Positions 1 through 11,153 of a DNA stretch of 64,000 bases are shown piece after piece. The position numbers and the translations under genes are program-made. The stretch is from Dolomedes plantarius (Eukaryota; Arthropoda; Arachnida; Araneae; Dolomedidae): contig OU015491.1 in assembly GCA_907164885.2 (NCBI GenBank), forward strand, positions 112,281,194 through 112,345,193, written 5' to 3'. The notes beneath the pieces are model-generated. The model worked only from the letters and a program-made list of their open reading frames with translations, was not told the DNA's origin and did no database searches. Every line of letters starts with the position of its first letter. The stretch's first letter is position 1.

Positions 1-413
1 CATCGGGCATCACGACATCAAGGATACATTGGCTGATTGGGATGGAGTATCAAGCCTATCTAGAGTAAGACGTTTTGTATTAGTTATAGATTAATTCTTG
101 TGATAGTCCATCACAGTACGATAAAATATAATGTTTGTTTTAAAATTTATTTAAAGAAAACCCCAGTATTATGAGTAAGAAGAAAGATGTTGATATTGTT
201 GTTTTTAACTAATTCTTAACCAGTTTTTCAAATGAATAAACTTTTAGTTATTGTTTAAAAAGTCTTGTCGTCTATACATGATTTTGAACAGCTTTAATGG
301 TTTTAGCGTATACCTTTTTTAACATAGCTTTTACTGCACATTTTTAAACTCTGCTATTTAAATATAAATTATAAGAATTGTTGACGTGCATGTTTTTAAC
401 ATGTACGCTAACA
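1..413 (+). repeat. 5' LTR of copia element (partial, 3' part only)
   Basis: It matches 6037-6449 without gaps and ends in CTAACA, the inverse of the TGTTAG that opens the 3' LTR. The first 282 bases of this LTR are outside the window. Confidence 0.95.
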
Positions 414-419
414 ATAAAT

Positions 420-435
420 GGTTATGGGCTAGCGG
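420..435 (+). other. Primer binding site, copia-type (half tRNA-iMet)
   Basis: GGTTATGGGCTAGCGG lies 6 bases after the LTR. Its GGTTATGGGC core is the one known from Drosophila copia, which is primed by an internal fragment of initiator tRNA-Met. The tRNA match is inferred from that resemblance. Confidence 0.6.
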
Positions 436-636
436 AGTTATTGAAGGAATACGACCATGAAAAATACTGAATAAAGGCCTGAAATGTTTTTTGAACTTTT
501 AAAGATTGTATTTTGAAAAGTAGTTGAGTATACCAGTGGCCCCGAAGATGGGGGGGCATTAAATTTAGTATTAATGATAGTAAATATAGATGACAAGTGA
601 AGTTTTTTTTTATTAATGTGTATTTTGTGAAGATAA

Positions 637-1773
637 TTGAAAATGCAGGCCCAGATAGAAAAACTCAATGCAAATAATTACGGCAATTGGGTCAAAGATA
701 TGAAGTACATCCTTATGGAAAGGGGATGCTGGGGTATAGTAGCAGGTACTGAGCTATCACCTATAATAAAAACTGAGCATGAAAAGATAGCTGCAGCAAG
801 TAAAGATGCCGATGCCGTGAAAAGTGTAGTTACACAGGCAGGGTATTCTGGCTCTGAAATCACGTATCGGGATATTAGAGATTATAATCTCCGTGCTGGA
901 GCAGCGGTTTCCTTGATTTATTTGAATATTTCTCCTGAATTTCGAAAAGTTATAGAAGGAATAGAAAACGCTCGTGAGGCTTGGCTAAAGTTAAAATTAT
1001 TTTTCGAACCTGACACTACGTCACGACATATGCAGCTGATCTCAGAGTTATTTTCAAGCCGAATTCAATCGCATGAAAAAATCAGCCTTTTTGCAGCCCG
1101 TTTAACAAGAATTGCAGAAAAATTACGTGGAATAAATCACCCTATTAATGAACTTTACGTCAGTTTTCAGTTGCTACGCTACTTACCAGAAGAATTTGAC
1201 AGTATATCACAGTCCATATTACGGTGGCCAGATGAAAAGTTTAAATTTAAGGATATTCTTGTGGAGTTAGTGGCAGAGGAAGATAGATTAACCGTACGAG
1301 AACAAGACCGTAGTAAAGCACATGAGGTTAAGGCATACTCCGCAGTAACACGCAACATGTTTCGGAAGGGTGTGATATGTTACAGGTGTAATCAAGTGGG
1401 ACACATTAAGAAAAATTGTTCTGTTAAAGATCCAGTTCCTGTGTACCAACCTAGACGACTTGTTTCGCCAGGGAATATGACACATTACCAGAAAAGTACG
1501 CCAATTCGAAGTCGGTCTCCCGCACGTGGTATGAGTCCTGTACGTTACAAGTCAAGATCAAAACGACCTTTTAAGAAGGTGAATTCTCAGTCAGCTAATT
1601 TCGTGCAAGCCTATGTCAGCAATTTCGAAGAGTCTTCAAACTTGTGGACTTTCGATACTGCAGCTAGTCATCATTTCTGCAAGGTAAAGCAATGGTTCAA
1701 GAACTTTGAGGAAATACAAGACGATAAATTATCCGTAGCTATCGAAGGTGTGACCTTTCCCGATCATTGGTAA
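637..1773 (+). pseudogene. gag: Copia Gag with start of protease, cut off by a frameshift
   Basis: The 378-residue reading frame begins at the first ATG after a 220-base leader. Residues 1-230 are the copia-type Gag region (UBN2/DUF4219-like; the start LNANNYGNWV is typical). A CCHC zinc knuckle, C-x2-C-x4-H-x4-C, is at about 248-261, followed by a basic Arg/Ser-rich stretch that would help bind RNA. The aspartic protease begins near residue 340 with FDTAAS, where most copia proteases have DSGAS. About 30 residues later a single extra base near 1755-1766 shifts the frame and TAA ends it. The protease continues one frame over at about 1766. Copia normally encodes one long polyprotein, so this copy makes Gag with only a fragment of protease. 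Confidence 0.9.
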
Positions 1774-1825
1774 AGGGACTATTCAGCTTCAGTTTGGTTC
1801 CAGAATTTTTCATTTATATAATGTT

Positions 1826-3373
1826 ATGTACTCACCTAACCTTAAATTGAATTTGATTTCAGGTTCTGTTTTGGACAGCCAAGGTCTTAGATTCGAAGGT
1901 GGTCAGAGTGGTGTAAGAGTTAAAAACCGGTATGGAAAAACTATTTTTTGTGCTAAATTAAAAAATGGTTTGTATCAAGTTTGTCCTAAAAATCCCCAGA
2001 TAGCTAGCCAGAATGAAAATTACAGAGCATGTGTGTCAAGAAAAGTTGACGATGAGTTAATACATCGAAGGCTGGCACATATTAGTCCATATGTAATCAG
2101 AGACACAATTAGGAAACATGCTATAAAGGGTTTGGAAAGATTTGAGGGGCATAATTTCGTCTGCGAAACCTGTACACTCAATAAATTTAAGAGGGTAAGT
2201 TTTAAACCTATAAATTTTAGACGTTCTAAACATCCCAATGATTTGATTTATATGGATGTTTGGGGTCCTTGCAGTACTATTGGTCGGAACGGTGAAAAGT
2301 ATTTTTTACCAATTATAGATGATTTTTCAGGTAAATCCTCTGTCTATCCTATGCGTGAAAAATCTGAGGTATTTAGAATCTTTAGAAATCATGTTGCTCG
2401 TGCAGAGAGGTTCCTAGGACGGAAGGTGAAATGTATCCGTACGGATAATGGAACAGAATTCATAAACAACAATTTCACAGCGTTTTGCAATGAACATGGT
2501 GTAAAACACGAGCTTACGAACACATATACGCCAGAGCAGAATGGTACGGCAGAGAGATATAATCAAACGGTATCAAATGGGGCAAAATGCTTGTTAGCAG
2601 ATAGTGGATTAGAAACAAAATTTTGGCCTGATGCAGTTTTAAGTTTCACATATGTCTGGAACAGGGTCGTCCATAAAGGTTTAGGGAAAACTCCCTTTGA
2701 ACTATTTGGTGGATATAAACCATCAGTAAACCACTTGAAGCCGTTTGGGTCCATCGCATATGTTGGTGTACCAAGACAGCATACAGCAAAGTTGGACGCC
2801 AAGGCGAGAAAGGGGGTTATGATAGGATATGCCTTTAACACCAAAGGTTATAGGATATGGTTCCCTGACACCGACAATGTGATAGAAACCATAAACGTCA
2901 GATTTTGTGAAGATCTGCAATGTGCAGATAGCGACAGTGGAGCATCGATGGGCCCCAGTGAGAATTTCAACACTGAACCACACTCCGAAGATAAGGGAGA
3001 AAAGGATATTTCTATTATTCCGTTAGATCATAACCTACCCCTTGAGAGTGATGATGAGGATTTGGTGGAAAGGAATGTTTCTGGGGAAACCCACAGTGGT
3101 AAAATTGAAAGCCCCTTACCAGCCGAAGGTCTAAAACGTGTCGATTGGGAAAGGAAAGTGGTCCCACGAACAAAGAGTAAACGTATAGATGTATACTATT
3201 ATGAAGTAGGTTCCAACATTAGACTTAGGTCAAGAAATGATGCCTTTAAGTATTGTAAGGAGAATGGTATAAAATACACGGAGCACATTTTTGATTTTTC
3301 CGGTGAAAATCCGTATCTGGGAATAATTTCAGATAAACCAGTTACCGCCTCCACAAGCTATGCCAGTTCCTGA
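1826..3373 (+). pseudogene. pol: Copia protease C-terminus and integrase
   Basis: This is the second frame of the polyprotein; 1826 is only its first ATG, and protease-like sequence in this frame starts near 1766. The GAG-pre-integrase zinc site is visible as H80, H85, C113, C116 (HRRLAH ... CETC). The integrase core follows with D144 (MDVWGP), D207 (RTDNGTEF) and E243 (NGTAERYN). D207 and E243 are 35 residues apart, the normal DD35E spacing, so the catalytic triad is intact. An acidic linker of about 100 residues follows. The frame ends at an in-frame TGA (3371-3373) beyond which the same frame continues into reverse transcriptase, so the TGA is a nonsense change rather than a natural end. 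Confidence 0.92.
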
Positions 3374-4942
3374 CTAGATGAAATCCATATTCCCAACACT
3401 TATAAACAAGCATTGAGCTCCCCACAACACAAGAAATGGGTAGAGGCCATGGGAGAAGAAATGAAAATCATGGCAGAAAGACATGTATGGCACCTTGTTA
3501 AGTTACCGCCAGATACTGATGTCATCGGATGCCGGTGGGTTTTCACATTGAAAAGAGACGAAAAAGGCAAAGTGGCCAGGTATAAGGCAAGACTAGTGGC
3601 ACAGGGTTTTAAACAAGTAAAAGGAGTGAGTTACGAAGAAACTTTTAGCCCAGTCATTAATTTTAGTCTAATTCGTTTCTTCTTTTCCCTTTTAGTAGTT
3701 TTACAGGGTTGGACCCACAGGCAGTGTGACGTAAAAGGAGCTTATCTATACGCACCATTAAAAGATAACATTTACATGTCTCAACCACCCGGTTTTGCTG
3801 TGAAAGGTAAGGAGACTTTAGTTTGTAAGTTGGATAGACCTATTTATGGACTACACCAGAGTGGTCGAGAATGGTTTTTCGAGATTCATAAAGTATTGAC
3901 AGAACTTGGTTTTAGCAAACTGAATTGGTGTAATTGTGCATATGACTTTAATTGTGTGTTGATTTTGCTTTTGTATGTTGATGACATAGTTTTGTTTGGA
4001 AAGGACGAGAAAATAATAGACAAGGCCATTGGATTGTTGGAAAAACATTTTGACTTAAAAATTTTGGGTAAGACTAAAAAGCTGTTGGGGGTTGAGTTTG
4101 AGGAAAAGGGAGGTGAAGTTTTGTTGAGCCAGTCGATTTATATAGACGATATTTGTAAAAGGTTTACTAGCTTCTTCATACCTGTTTCTTCACTTCCAAT
4201 CAGCAAAGGTACAGTCTTCTCAAAGAAACAATGTCCACAATCAGATATTGAAATAGAGGAAATGTCACATTTTCCGTATAGGAATTTATTAGGCTGTCTA
4301 TCTTTTCTTGCTAGTAGAACCAGGCCCGACATAAGTTACGCCGTTAACATCTTTAGCCAGTACCAGAGTAATCCTGGTAGGTTTCACTGGGACGGTCTAA
4401 TAAAACTTTTGGGCTATGTCATACACACACGCAATTATAAACTTAAACTTACATGCAATGAACCTAGTATAGTAGTTTACACTGATGCGGACTTTGCTGC
4501 CAATAAAGATGACAGGACATCTATGGGGGGACAGATAGTTTTTTTTGGAAAAGCTCCAGTCATGTGGAGAACTTTTAAGGAGAAGTGCGTGTCGTTGTCA
4601 ACTATGGAGAGTGAATTCTATGCTATGACAGAGGCCACGAAGGAACTGATGTGGTTTGATAGAATCCTAGATGAATGTTACGACAGAAAGTTAGTTTTTG
4701 GTAAGAGATTGAAGTCGATTCTATATGTTGATAACACCGCTTGCATAGATTTTGTCAAATCCCCAGTTGAAAACCATAGGAGTAAACATATTGATGTCCG
4801 GTTATTTTTCGTTCGTGACTTAGTTTATCAAAATATTTTTGATATAAAATATATAAAGAGCAAAGAAAATTTAGCTGATCCATTCACCAAACCTCTGACC
4901 AGGTTCGAACTCAGACATTTATGTGATGAAATTTTTTCATGA
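3374..4942 (+). pseudogene. pol: Copia reverse transcriptase and RNase H
   Basis: This is the same frame as the integrase section, resuming after the TGA. There is no upstream ATG close by; a TTG at 3413 is the first possible alternative start. Counting from 3413, the reverse transcriptase has the start motif WVFTLKRDEKG, the first acid in DVKGAYLYA (D106) and the catalytic YVDD at 188-191. RNase H follows with YTDADFAANKDDRTSMGG, STMESEFYAM and a C-terminal KSKENLADPFTKPL. All the expected acidic residues are present, so the enzyme region itself looks conserved. It ends naturally at TGA 4940-4942. Without readthrough of the upstream stop and correction of the earlier frameshift it would not be made as part of the polyprotein. 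Confidence 0.93.
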
Positions 4943-5740
4943 ATCTCCGGAGTTGTATGCTCACATTGTTACCTTTTTTGAACTTTGAGAGTATTTTGAA
5001 CTTTTGAGAGTACAGTGAGTTTTTTTCACTTGTTTTGGGTGGACGTTTTTTCCCCGTCTAAATGTCTGAACGTATTTAGTGACATCTTTACTGTCTATCA
5101 TCTGAATCCGAACAGCCTAACGTACCGTCTCGAGTTAGGTGAAAATGTAATTTGTCTGAGTGGTTCAGGTGGTGGATATGTGAATTTGTCGAGGCACCGG
5201 AGGGCTTTTGTTCGCGGGTATGTTATTTTTATTTTGGCAAATCCCTGTTTTGTTTATGGGACTGCCCCATTAATTGTTCCGTCCACCTAATCAAGGAAAT
5301 TTGTTTAAAGTAAACTTGTTTAATGCTCAGTGTCTATTTATCTGAGTTGTTGTACCTTATAGATATACAGTGCAATATTACTTCGTGATATTTTGATCTC
5401 AAATATTTTAAACACTTTAAGAAATTTTAAGAATTTGAAAATATTGATTGATATATTTCTTGATGATAAACCAATTTGTTTTATGTGAATGAATGAGTTT
5501 GTATGAGTGGGCGCCCACGCATGTATTGATATATGATCATGATTGAATGTAGTGTTGTCTTAGTAATTATGTGTTTTAACCTTTTCTTGTAGTTTGTAAT
5601 TTGTAGTATTGTGTATATTGGTTTTTTAGATAGCAATTGTAAATACAGAAGCAAGCAGTTTTTTTATAAACTTGAAAACCTGATTTGTAAACTGTGATGG
5701 ATTTATCTTATTCTGTTGCTTATTTTGTGTCGAAAAGACA
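4943..5740 (+). other. 3' untranslated part of copia element
   Basis: This is T-rich sequence between the pol stop and the polypurine tract. A 91-codon frame at 5015-5290 resembles nothing I know and is not called as a gene. Confidence 0.6.
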
Positions 5741-5754
5741 AGTGGGGGGGCATT
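5741..5754 (+). other. Polypurine tract of copia element
   Basis: AGTGGGGGGG followed by CATT directly abuts the TGTTAG start of the 3' LTR, the expected place for plus-strand priming. A near copy, GATGGGGGGGCATT, occurs in the 5' leader at about 547-560. Confidence 0.8.
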
Positions 5755-6449
5755 TGTTAGCAATATGAAGATTCATTAATTACTTGCCTTTCCGAAGTTT
5801 GACGTCATATTCTGCATTTCCATTTTTAAGCCGATTCAAGTTAAAGGCGATTTAATTAAACCGAATCAACGACGTAAGTTTCGTTTAGTTTACGTCATGT
5901 CTGGCAATCTACCATACGTCATAATTAAACACAAATCTTCAGTTACCAGCCGATAGTTTTTTTCAAGTGAAGTGATGTAAATCTGTTTTGTTAAGTGTAT
6001 ATAAGCGGCGAACACTTTCGAGAAAAGGCATCACGACATCGGGCATCACGACATCAAGGATACATTGGCTGATTGGGATGGAGTATCAAGCCTATCTAGA
6101 GTAAGACGTTTTGTATTAGTTATAGATTAATTCTTGTGATAGTCCATCACAGTACGATAAAATATAATGTTTGTTTTAAAATTTATTTAAAGAAAACCCC
6201 AGTATTATGAGTAAGAAGAAAGATGTTGATATTGTTGTTTTTAACTAATTCTTAACCAGTTTTTCAAATGAATAAACTTTTAGTTATTGTTTAAAAAGTC
6301 TTGTCGTCTATACATGATTTTGAACAGCTTTAATGGTTTTAGCGTATACCTTTTTTAACATAGCTTTTACTGCACATTTTTAAACTCTGCTATTTAAATA
6401 TAAATTATAAGAATTGTTGACGTGCATGTTTTTAACATGTACGCTAACA
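5755..6449 (+). repeat. 3' LTR of copia element (695 bp)
   Basis: It starts TGTTAG and ends CTAACA. A TATATAAG box lies near 5998-6005 and AATAAA near 6270. Its last 413 bases equal the visible 5' LTR. Confidence 0.95.
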
Positions 6450-8363
6450 GTCTCTCTAGATCTCTCTCTGCCATTTTTATTTTTATGATAATTATGTTTG
6501 TGAAATATAAGATTAAACCCGTTGGAAATTGTTTATTTCGCGCTGTTTAATTAGCGATAATTTACAATAATAAAAATTGTTTTCTACGCATGATAAGTGA
6601 CATTTTAAAATCTGGCTTTAGATACTCACTAAACACGAGGTCGCTTAAACCCAATAATTTGTTTCTGCGCATTATGATTTTCAACATTTGGAAATGATGT
6701 GTTGAGTATAATTTGTGTATTAGTGCATTTATTTACTATCTAGCCGTCATGTTTTGACGGGTATCAACTTGTGTAAAATTTTGTTTCATATTATAAATAA
6801 ATTTCTTTAGTGGTAAATAAGTTGGAGATTACATCTTCTTGGCATTTAACCATTATTAAGGTGACAAGGGACCTTTAACCTCATTTTTTTTTTTTTTAAT
6901 TTTTCAATATTTTACTCTCATATACAAAATGAGAATAATAAATATTCGTTTCTACTACGTTGAAGAAACTTAGAATACACAAATAAGTATTTTGTGGAAG
7001 AATTAGACCTGTTTATCAAAAAATTCTTCAAAAAGGCTATTATTTTTTAAAACGCTCCATGCGCATTCACTTCCTTCTGATTTCTTCCAAATTTTTCCGG
7101 ATGGTTAATTGAAGTATTTTCCACAAACCCGTTCTCCATTCTTTGAAACCACGAATATTTTTCGAATTTATACACCATGAAATAAAGCAAAAATATGCAA
7201 AAACGTAAAAGAAAACCACAGGCAGATTAAAAAATAATTATTAATTTCTTTAGATTCATACAAAAAAATCATTGCACAATTATCTTTATATATGTACGAC
7301 AAACTTATATTAGCATATTTAAGATTTTTAAACGATTTGGAATGAACAAGGAACATTTTGAAAAATGTTAGAAAATGTTAAAATTGTTTTTGACAAACAG
7401 GCATTATTCTGCCAAAATATCCTTATTTTGGATTCTAAGGCTTTTTAATGTAGTAAAATAGAATACAAATTATTCTCTTTTTGTATATAGAGTAAATAAT
7501 TAAAAATTTTAAAAATTCAAGGTTGACGTTTCATTTTCCCCTTAACCTCAGTAGTTACCATATACAACGATGAACATACCACTATAGGGTACATACTACT
7601 AGAGCTTTCAAAAAACGAGAAATGTAGTTCATGGAACCTTGAAATGTTACTCATTTTGTATATTTTCCAAAACAAGAGTTTTCTAAATTTATGCTCTCCT
7701 TCAAATGAAAAGGAGAACTGCCTGATCTGCATATTTTTAAAGTAACGTTAACCGGGGTACATCCACTCATTGTTTAAAATTATTACGAAAATAACTGCAG
7801 TTGTTGAAACTGAAATGAAGATATGTTACAAATGTTTCCGTAGGAAATATAAAAGTAATTAATAAAAAAAGTAAATTATGATCAAATGTGTATCATCTTT
7901 TAAACATTTTTGAAATAAGAGCAGCTGGATATGAAATATCATATCAAACTTTCCTTTTCAAATCAGTTTTTATTTGCATGTGTTTGCGTTTTCGTAAATG
8001 TTGAGAGATTAATCAGTTTTGAGTAATCAACTTTTTTTTTTGCGCTTAACATTACACATAAGAAATTTCACAAAGCATAACTGTCTCTGTGAAACAGATC
8101 TACGTTGAATATTTTCATAAATATATTATTGTACTGAGAATTATAATGCGTACTCGATTATCATCGGTGTTCTGGGAAAAAGGTGAATGCAACAAATTGG
8201 GTATTTTCGGATTTTCGCCTTTTTATATTCATGACATCAAGAGCTACTGATGTGTAAAAATGGCGACTCTGTAAGTTTCAAATTAGTTCTGATATCCCTC
8301 ACAGTAAAAATGGAGAAAAAAAATCCAAATGAAATAATTTTTTACTGGAATGCTCTTTGATAC
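6450..8363. other. AT-rich DNA without recognisable gene
   Basis: A short CT-rich stretch follows the copia element (6450-6470). Scattered frames under 75 codons show no family resemblance. Nothing else was recognised. Confidence 0.6.
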
Positions 8364-9019
8364 TGTGACGTCACGCATGTATCGTGTGGGTTTCTCACGA
8401 CCTGCGAAGAGCCCTCACACAGCTGCAAGATTAAAAACACCTCCATGCGTTCCCACTACATTCTAAATTTCTGTGGGTGAATAAAAAAACTATCAAAAGC
8501 GGTTTCCCCACCGAAGTCTAACATTCCTGGTTTCTGCGGGCTAATCCCACGAGTTTCATCTTTACCGACATATCTGGGATCAGCCGCTATTCCCCTCGTA
8601 AAGATGTCTCTATAGAGTCGTCATTCAGAATATGCTGACGCTATAAAAATGATACGTTCTCATAAACGTGCCACCAGGATCCATGACTGTCATCGTGCAC
8701 GGAATCCCTCGATTCCCCGTCTGGGAATCCCGCAATATCTAAGAAGACGGCCGCCACAGGCGAAGAATTCAAGCAAACTATGTATGCGAGACTCTGTTAT
8801 TTTCGGCAGAGACCTGTAACATCTGGGCTAGAGCGGCCGTTTAGACAATTGCTCCCCAAAAGAATGAGTTTGCCGCAATAAAAAACCATTGGAACTAGTC
8901 TGATGATGCTGTAACCTGATATATCCAATCTCTTACTTGATACGTTTTGTTGTAAATAAATATTAAGTTTTTCGTCACTTCTGGCCTGCCATTTTTTGAC
9001 TACTCGAATACGTCTAACA
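8364..9019 (+). repeat. Possible solo LTR or LTR-like repeat
   Basis: This block is clearly richer in G and C than its surroundings. It begins TGTGACGTCA, has a TATA-like TATAAAAATG at about 8642, an AATAAA at about 8956, and could end at TAACA (9019). No second copy and no target duplication were found, so both the identity and the ends are tentative. Confidence 0.25.
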
Positions 9020-9294
9020 CGTTTTCGTTAGCCTATGTACTCCGCAATACTAATTAGTTAAACTATGTGAAACACAATTAAGATATGAACCAGGTTCTCA
9101 AAAATATAAACATACTACAGGTTTTTCAACCAAAATGAATTTTCCAGACCAGGTAAAGTGCAAAATATGCTCTCCAGAAAAGTAGTGAATTGTTGGATTT
9201 GTCCTTTTAACAGAACACTGATGTTATGTGTAATATCATAGAGAGATGACCTTAACAATTTAGTGCCCTTTAGAATCTTGGTATAATAGTCGGT

Positions 9295-9511
9295 CCCGTA
9301 CCAGGAAGAGTCTCGAATGGTGTTTGGAAAGGTGCTCATGGACAAGATAATTGTCGAAAAGTGGAGTGGTAAGTCCCATATCACACTTTATAAATCGGAT
9401 GGTTGTACCTTCGTGCAGAATTTGTCCGAGGAGAGTTTTAATTTCGGCTCCATTAACCAAATTGTTAAATTCGGTGGGGCCTCCGTGATCGTTTGTGCCA
9501 GTTTCATTTGA
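9295..9511 (+). pseudogene. Tc1-like transposase fragment
   Basis: The frame at 9317-9511 reads like the middle of a Tc1 transposase, around the first catalytic aspartate. KSHITLYKSDGCTFVQ stands where Tc1 proteins have DESKITLYxSDGRxxVW, and KFGGASVIVCASF stands for the KHGGGSVMVWGCF block. The aspartate itself is lost (SGKSH for SDESK), and the sequence just upstream in another frame (RMVFGKV region) needs a frameshift to join. Only about 65 codons remain, and no inverted termini were found. This is a dead shard, older than the complete Tc1 element just downstream. Confidence 0.6.
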
Positions 9512-9731
9512 TAAGGTTGAATTTTTTGACTTTTTTACTTTCAAAAATTGACTTTGAAAAGTTAGAAAATTTTTTTAAATAATGAACATTTCCTAAATTG
9601 TGGCAATAATTAGAAACAGATTTGTGCTTCATCCAGCGTAACCTGTACCCATGACCAACTTCTTGAGGTGTAGAGGCCTGGACTGAGAAACAAAAGAGGA
9701 AAAACCTACATACATCTAGTAGACATATATG

Positions 9732-11144
9732 CACTCATGGACAAAAAAATTAGCGCACCAAGAAGGAGTCGTCAAAATGAAACGAAATTTTACATACGTA
9801 ATGACTACTTTGATATAAGTAGATGATAAGAAAATCAAAGAAAAAGGATAATTTATTTCAGAGAAAAAGGCAAAAGAACGGAGGAGTTAATACTCCGTTT
9901 GACCCCCTCTAGCGCGAATGCACGATGCGATACGATCGGGCATTCAGTCATACAAGTTCTGTATGATGTCTTGGGACATTTCGTTCCATATTTCCTGTAA
10001 CCTTGCCTCTAGTTCGTTCAAACTCGTGTGATGCCTAACTCGTCATCCCAAATGATCCCAGATATGCTCGATTGGAGACAAATCTGGGGATCGGGCAGGC
10101 CAAGGAAGGATAGTAACAGTGCGGAGACAGTCTTGTGACACCCTTGCCGTATGAGGCCGAGCATTGTCTTGTTGAAAAATGGCTCCTGGGAGCCGTTGCA
10201 TGAGTGGCAACACATGTGGTTGCAGGATTTCATGAACATACCGCTGGGCTGTCATGGTGCCACGGAACAATACTAGGGGTGACCGTGTATTGTAGGCAAT
10301 GGCACCCCATACCATCACACCAGCTGTGGGAGCGATGTGTCGCTGTACAGCAAAGGCAGGATTGAAGCGTTCACCACGGGCTCTCCACACACGAACACGA
10401 TTGTCATCACTGCCGAGATTGAATCTAGATTCATCGCTAAAGACGACCTAGTTCCATTCCGCTGCAGTCCAGTTTCCTCGTGCGCGGCAAAACTCCAAAC
10501 GGAGGCGTCGATGGGTGGGCGTCAAGGGCAGCACACGTAATGGGCGCCGCGATACCAACTGTCCTTCAGCCAGGCGACTTCGTATGGTTCGAGAAGACAC
10601 AGAGGCCCCTAGTGAAGGTGCTACCTGTGCCTGGATGGCGGCCGATGAAGCAGTTGGCTGTACGTGTGCATTTCTTACGATGTGGCGGTCTTCTCGACGA
10701 CTGGTCTGTCGAGGGCGTCCTGAGCCTGGTCTTCGTGTACATGACATCTCTCGGGTCCACTGGTCCCAACACCTCCTCACAACACAATCAGAGCGGCCTA
10801 ATTGACGAGCTACTCGCCTAGCTGACCACCAAGCTTCCATCATCCCGACGATTCTCCCCATCTCAAACTGCGACAACTGCTTATATTGTCTTCGAACACG
10901 GCGTAATGGCATGTCTATCTCAGCTCTTCCTTTGTAAATGATTCAGCACAATCAAACAAGCTTTGGTTACCTGTTTTATACTCCATAGAGTACGATGTTC
11001 AACGCCCTCTACCGGCTATACGTAATGCGCAATCACGCTGCATTTCTAATCATTTGCATATCTCCCCGACATGTACCTTCATTGCAAGTTTCGTTACGAT
11101 CCCGCAATTATTTATTGTTGCGCTAATTTTTTTGTCCATCAGTG
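9732..11144 (-). mobile_element. Tc1-like DNA transposon (1413 bp), nearly complete
   Basis: The termini are inverted repeats: CACTCATGGACAAAAAAATT on the left and CACTGATGGACAAAAAAATT on the right (read inward), continuing AGCGCA. The right end is followed by TA (11145-11146), the expected Tc1 target duplication; the left flank reads TG, presumably a mutated TA. It carries one transposase frame on the minus strand with three in-frame stops. Confidence 0.9.
9887..10912 (-). pseudogene. Tc1-like transposase with three premature stops
   Basis: The frame of about 341 codons starts at ATG 10912 and ends at TAA 9887-9889. The N-terminal paired-type helix-turn-helix is at about residues 10-110 (FEMGRIVGMMEAWWSARRVA, then the GRPRQTS linker). 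The catalytic domain has VVFSDESRF, QQDNARPHTA and SPDLSPIEHIWD. Stops break it at 10448-10450 (TAG, just before the first catalytic aspartate), 10043-10045 (TGA, probably from CGA) and 9944-9946 (TGA). There is no frameshift. The second aspartate and the glutamate are 32 residues apart, two fewer than the usual DD34E. The order of domains and near full length suggest recent death by point mutation. Confidence 0.9.
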
Positions 11145-11153
11145 TATATACAG

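Larger units (their letters stand above)
1..6449 (+). mobile_element. Ty1/copia LTR retrotransposon, near complete, coding broken
   Basis: The element runs from inside its 5' LTR (cut by the window edge) to the end of its 3' LTR. The gene order Gag, protease, integrase, reverse transcriptase, RNase H is that of the copia superfamily. A copia-type half-tRNA primer site follows the 5' LTR and a G-rich polypurine tract precedes the 3' LTR. The 413 visible bases of the 5' LTR match bases 6037-6449 of the 3' LTR without a difference that I can see, so the insertion is recent. The polyprotein nevertheless has one frameshift (about 1755-1766) and one in-frame TGA (3371-3373). The target duplication cannot be checked because the 5' flank lies outside the window. 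Confidence 0.95.

Noticed and set aside
438..668. Minus-strand 76-codon frame over the copia leader
   Set aside because: Overlaps the leader and the Gag start, with no recognisable motif.
5015..5290. 91-codon frame after copia pol, considered as an env-like gene
   Set aside because: No signal peptide plus anchor layout and no family likeness; it lies in the 3' untranslated region of the element.
10480..10821. Plus-strand frames of 96-113 codons inside the Tc1 element
   Set aside because: They are shadows of the minus-strand transposase frame, which has clear motifs.
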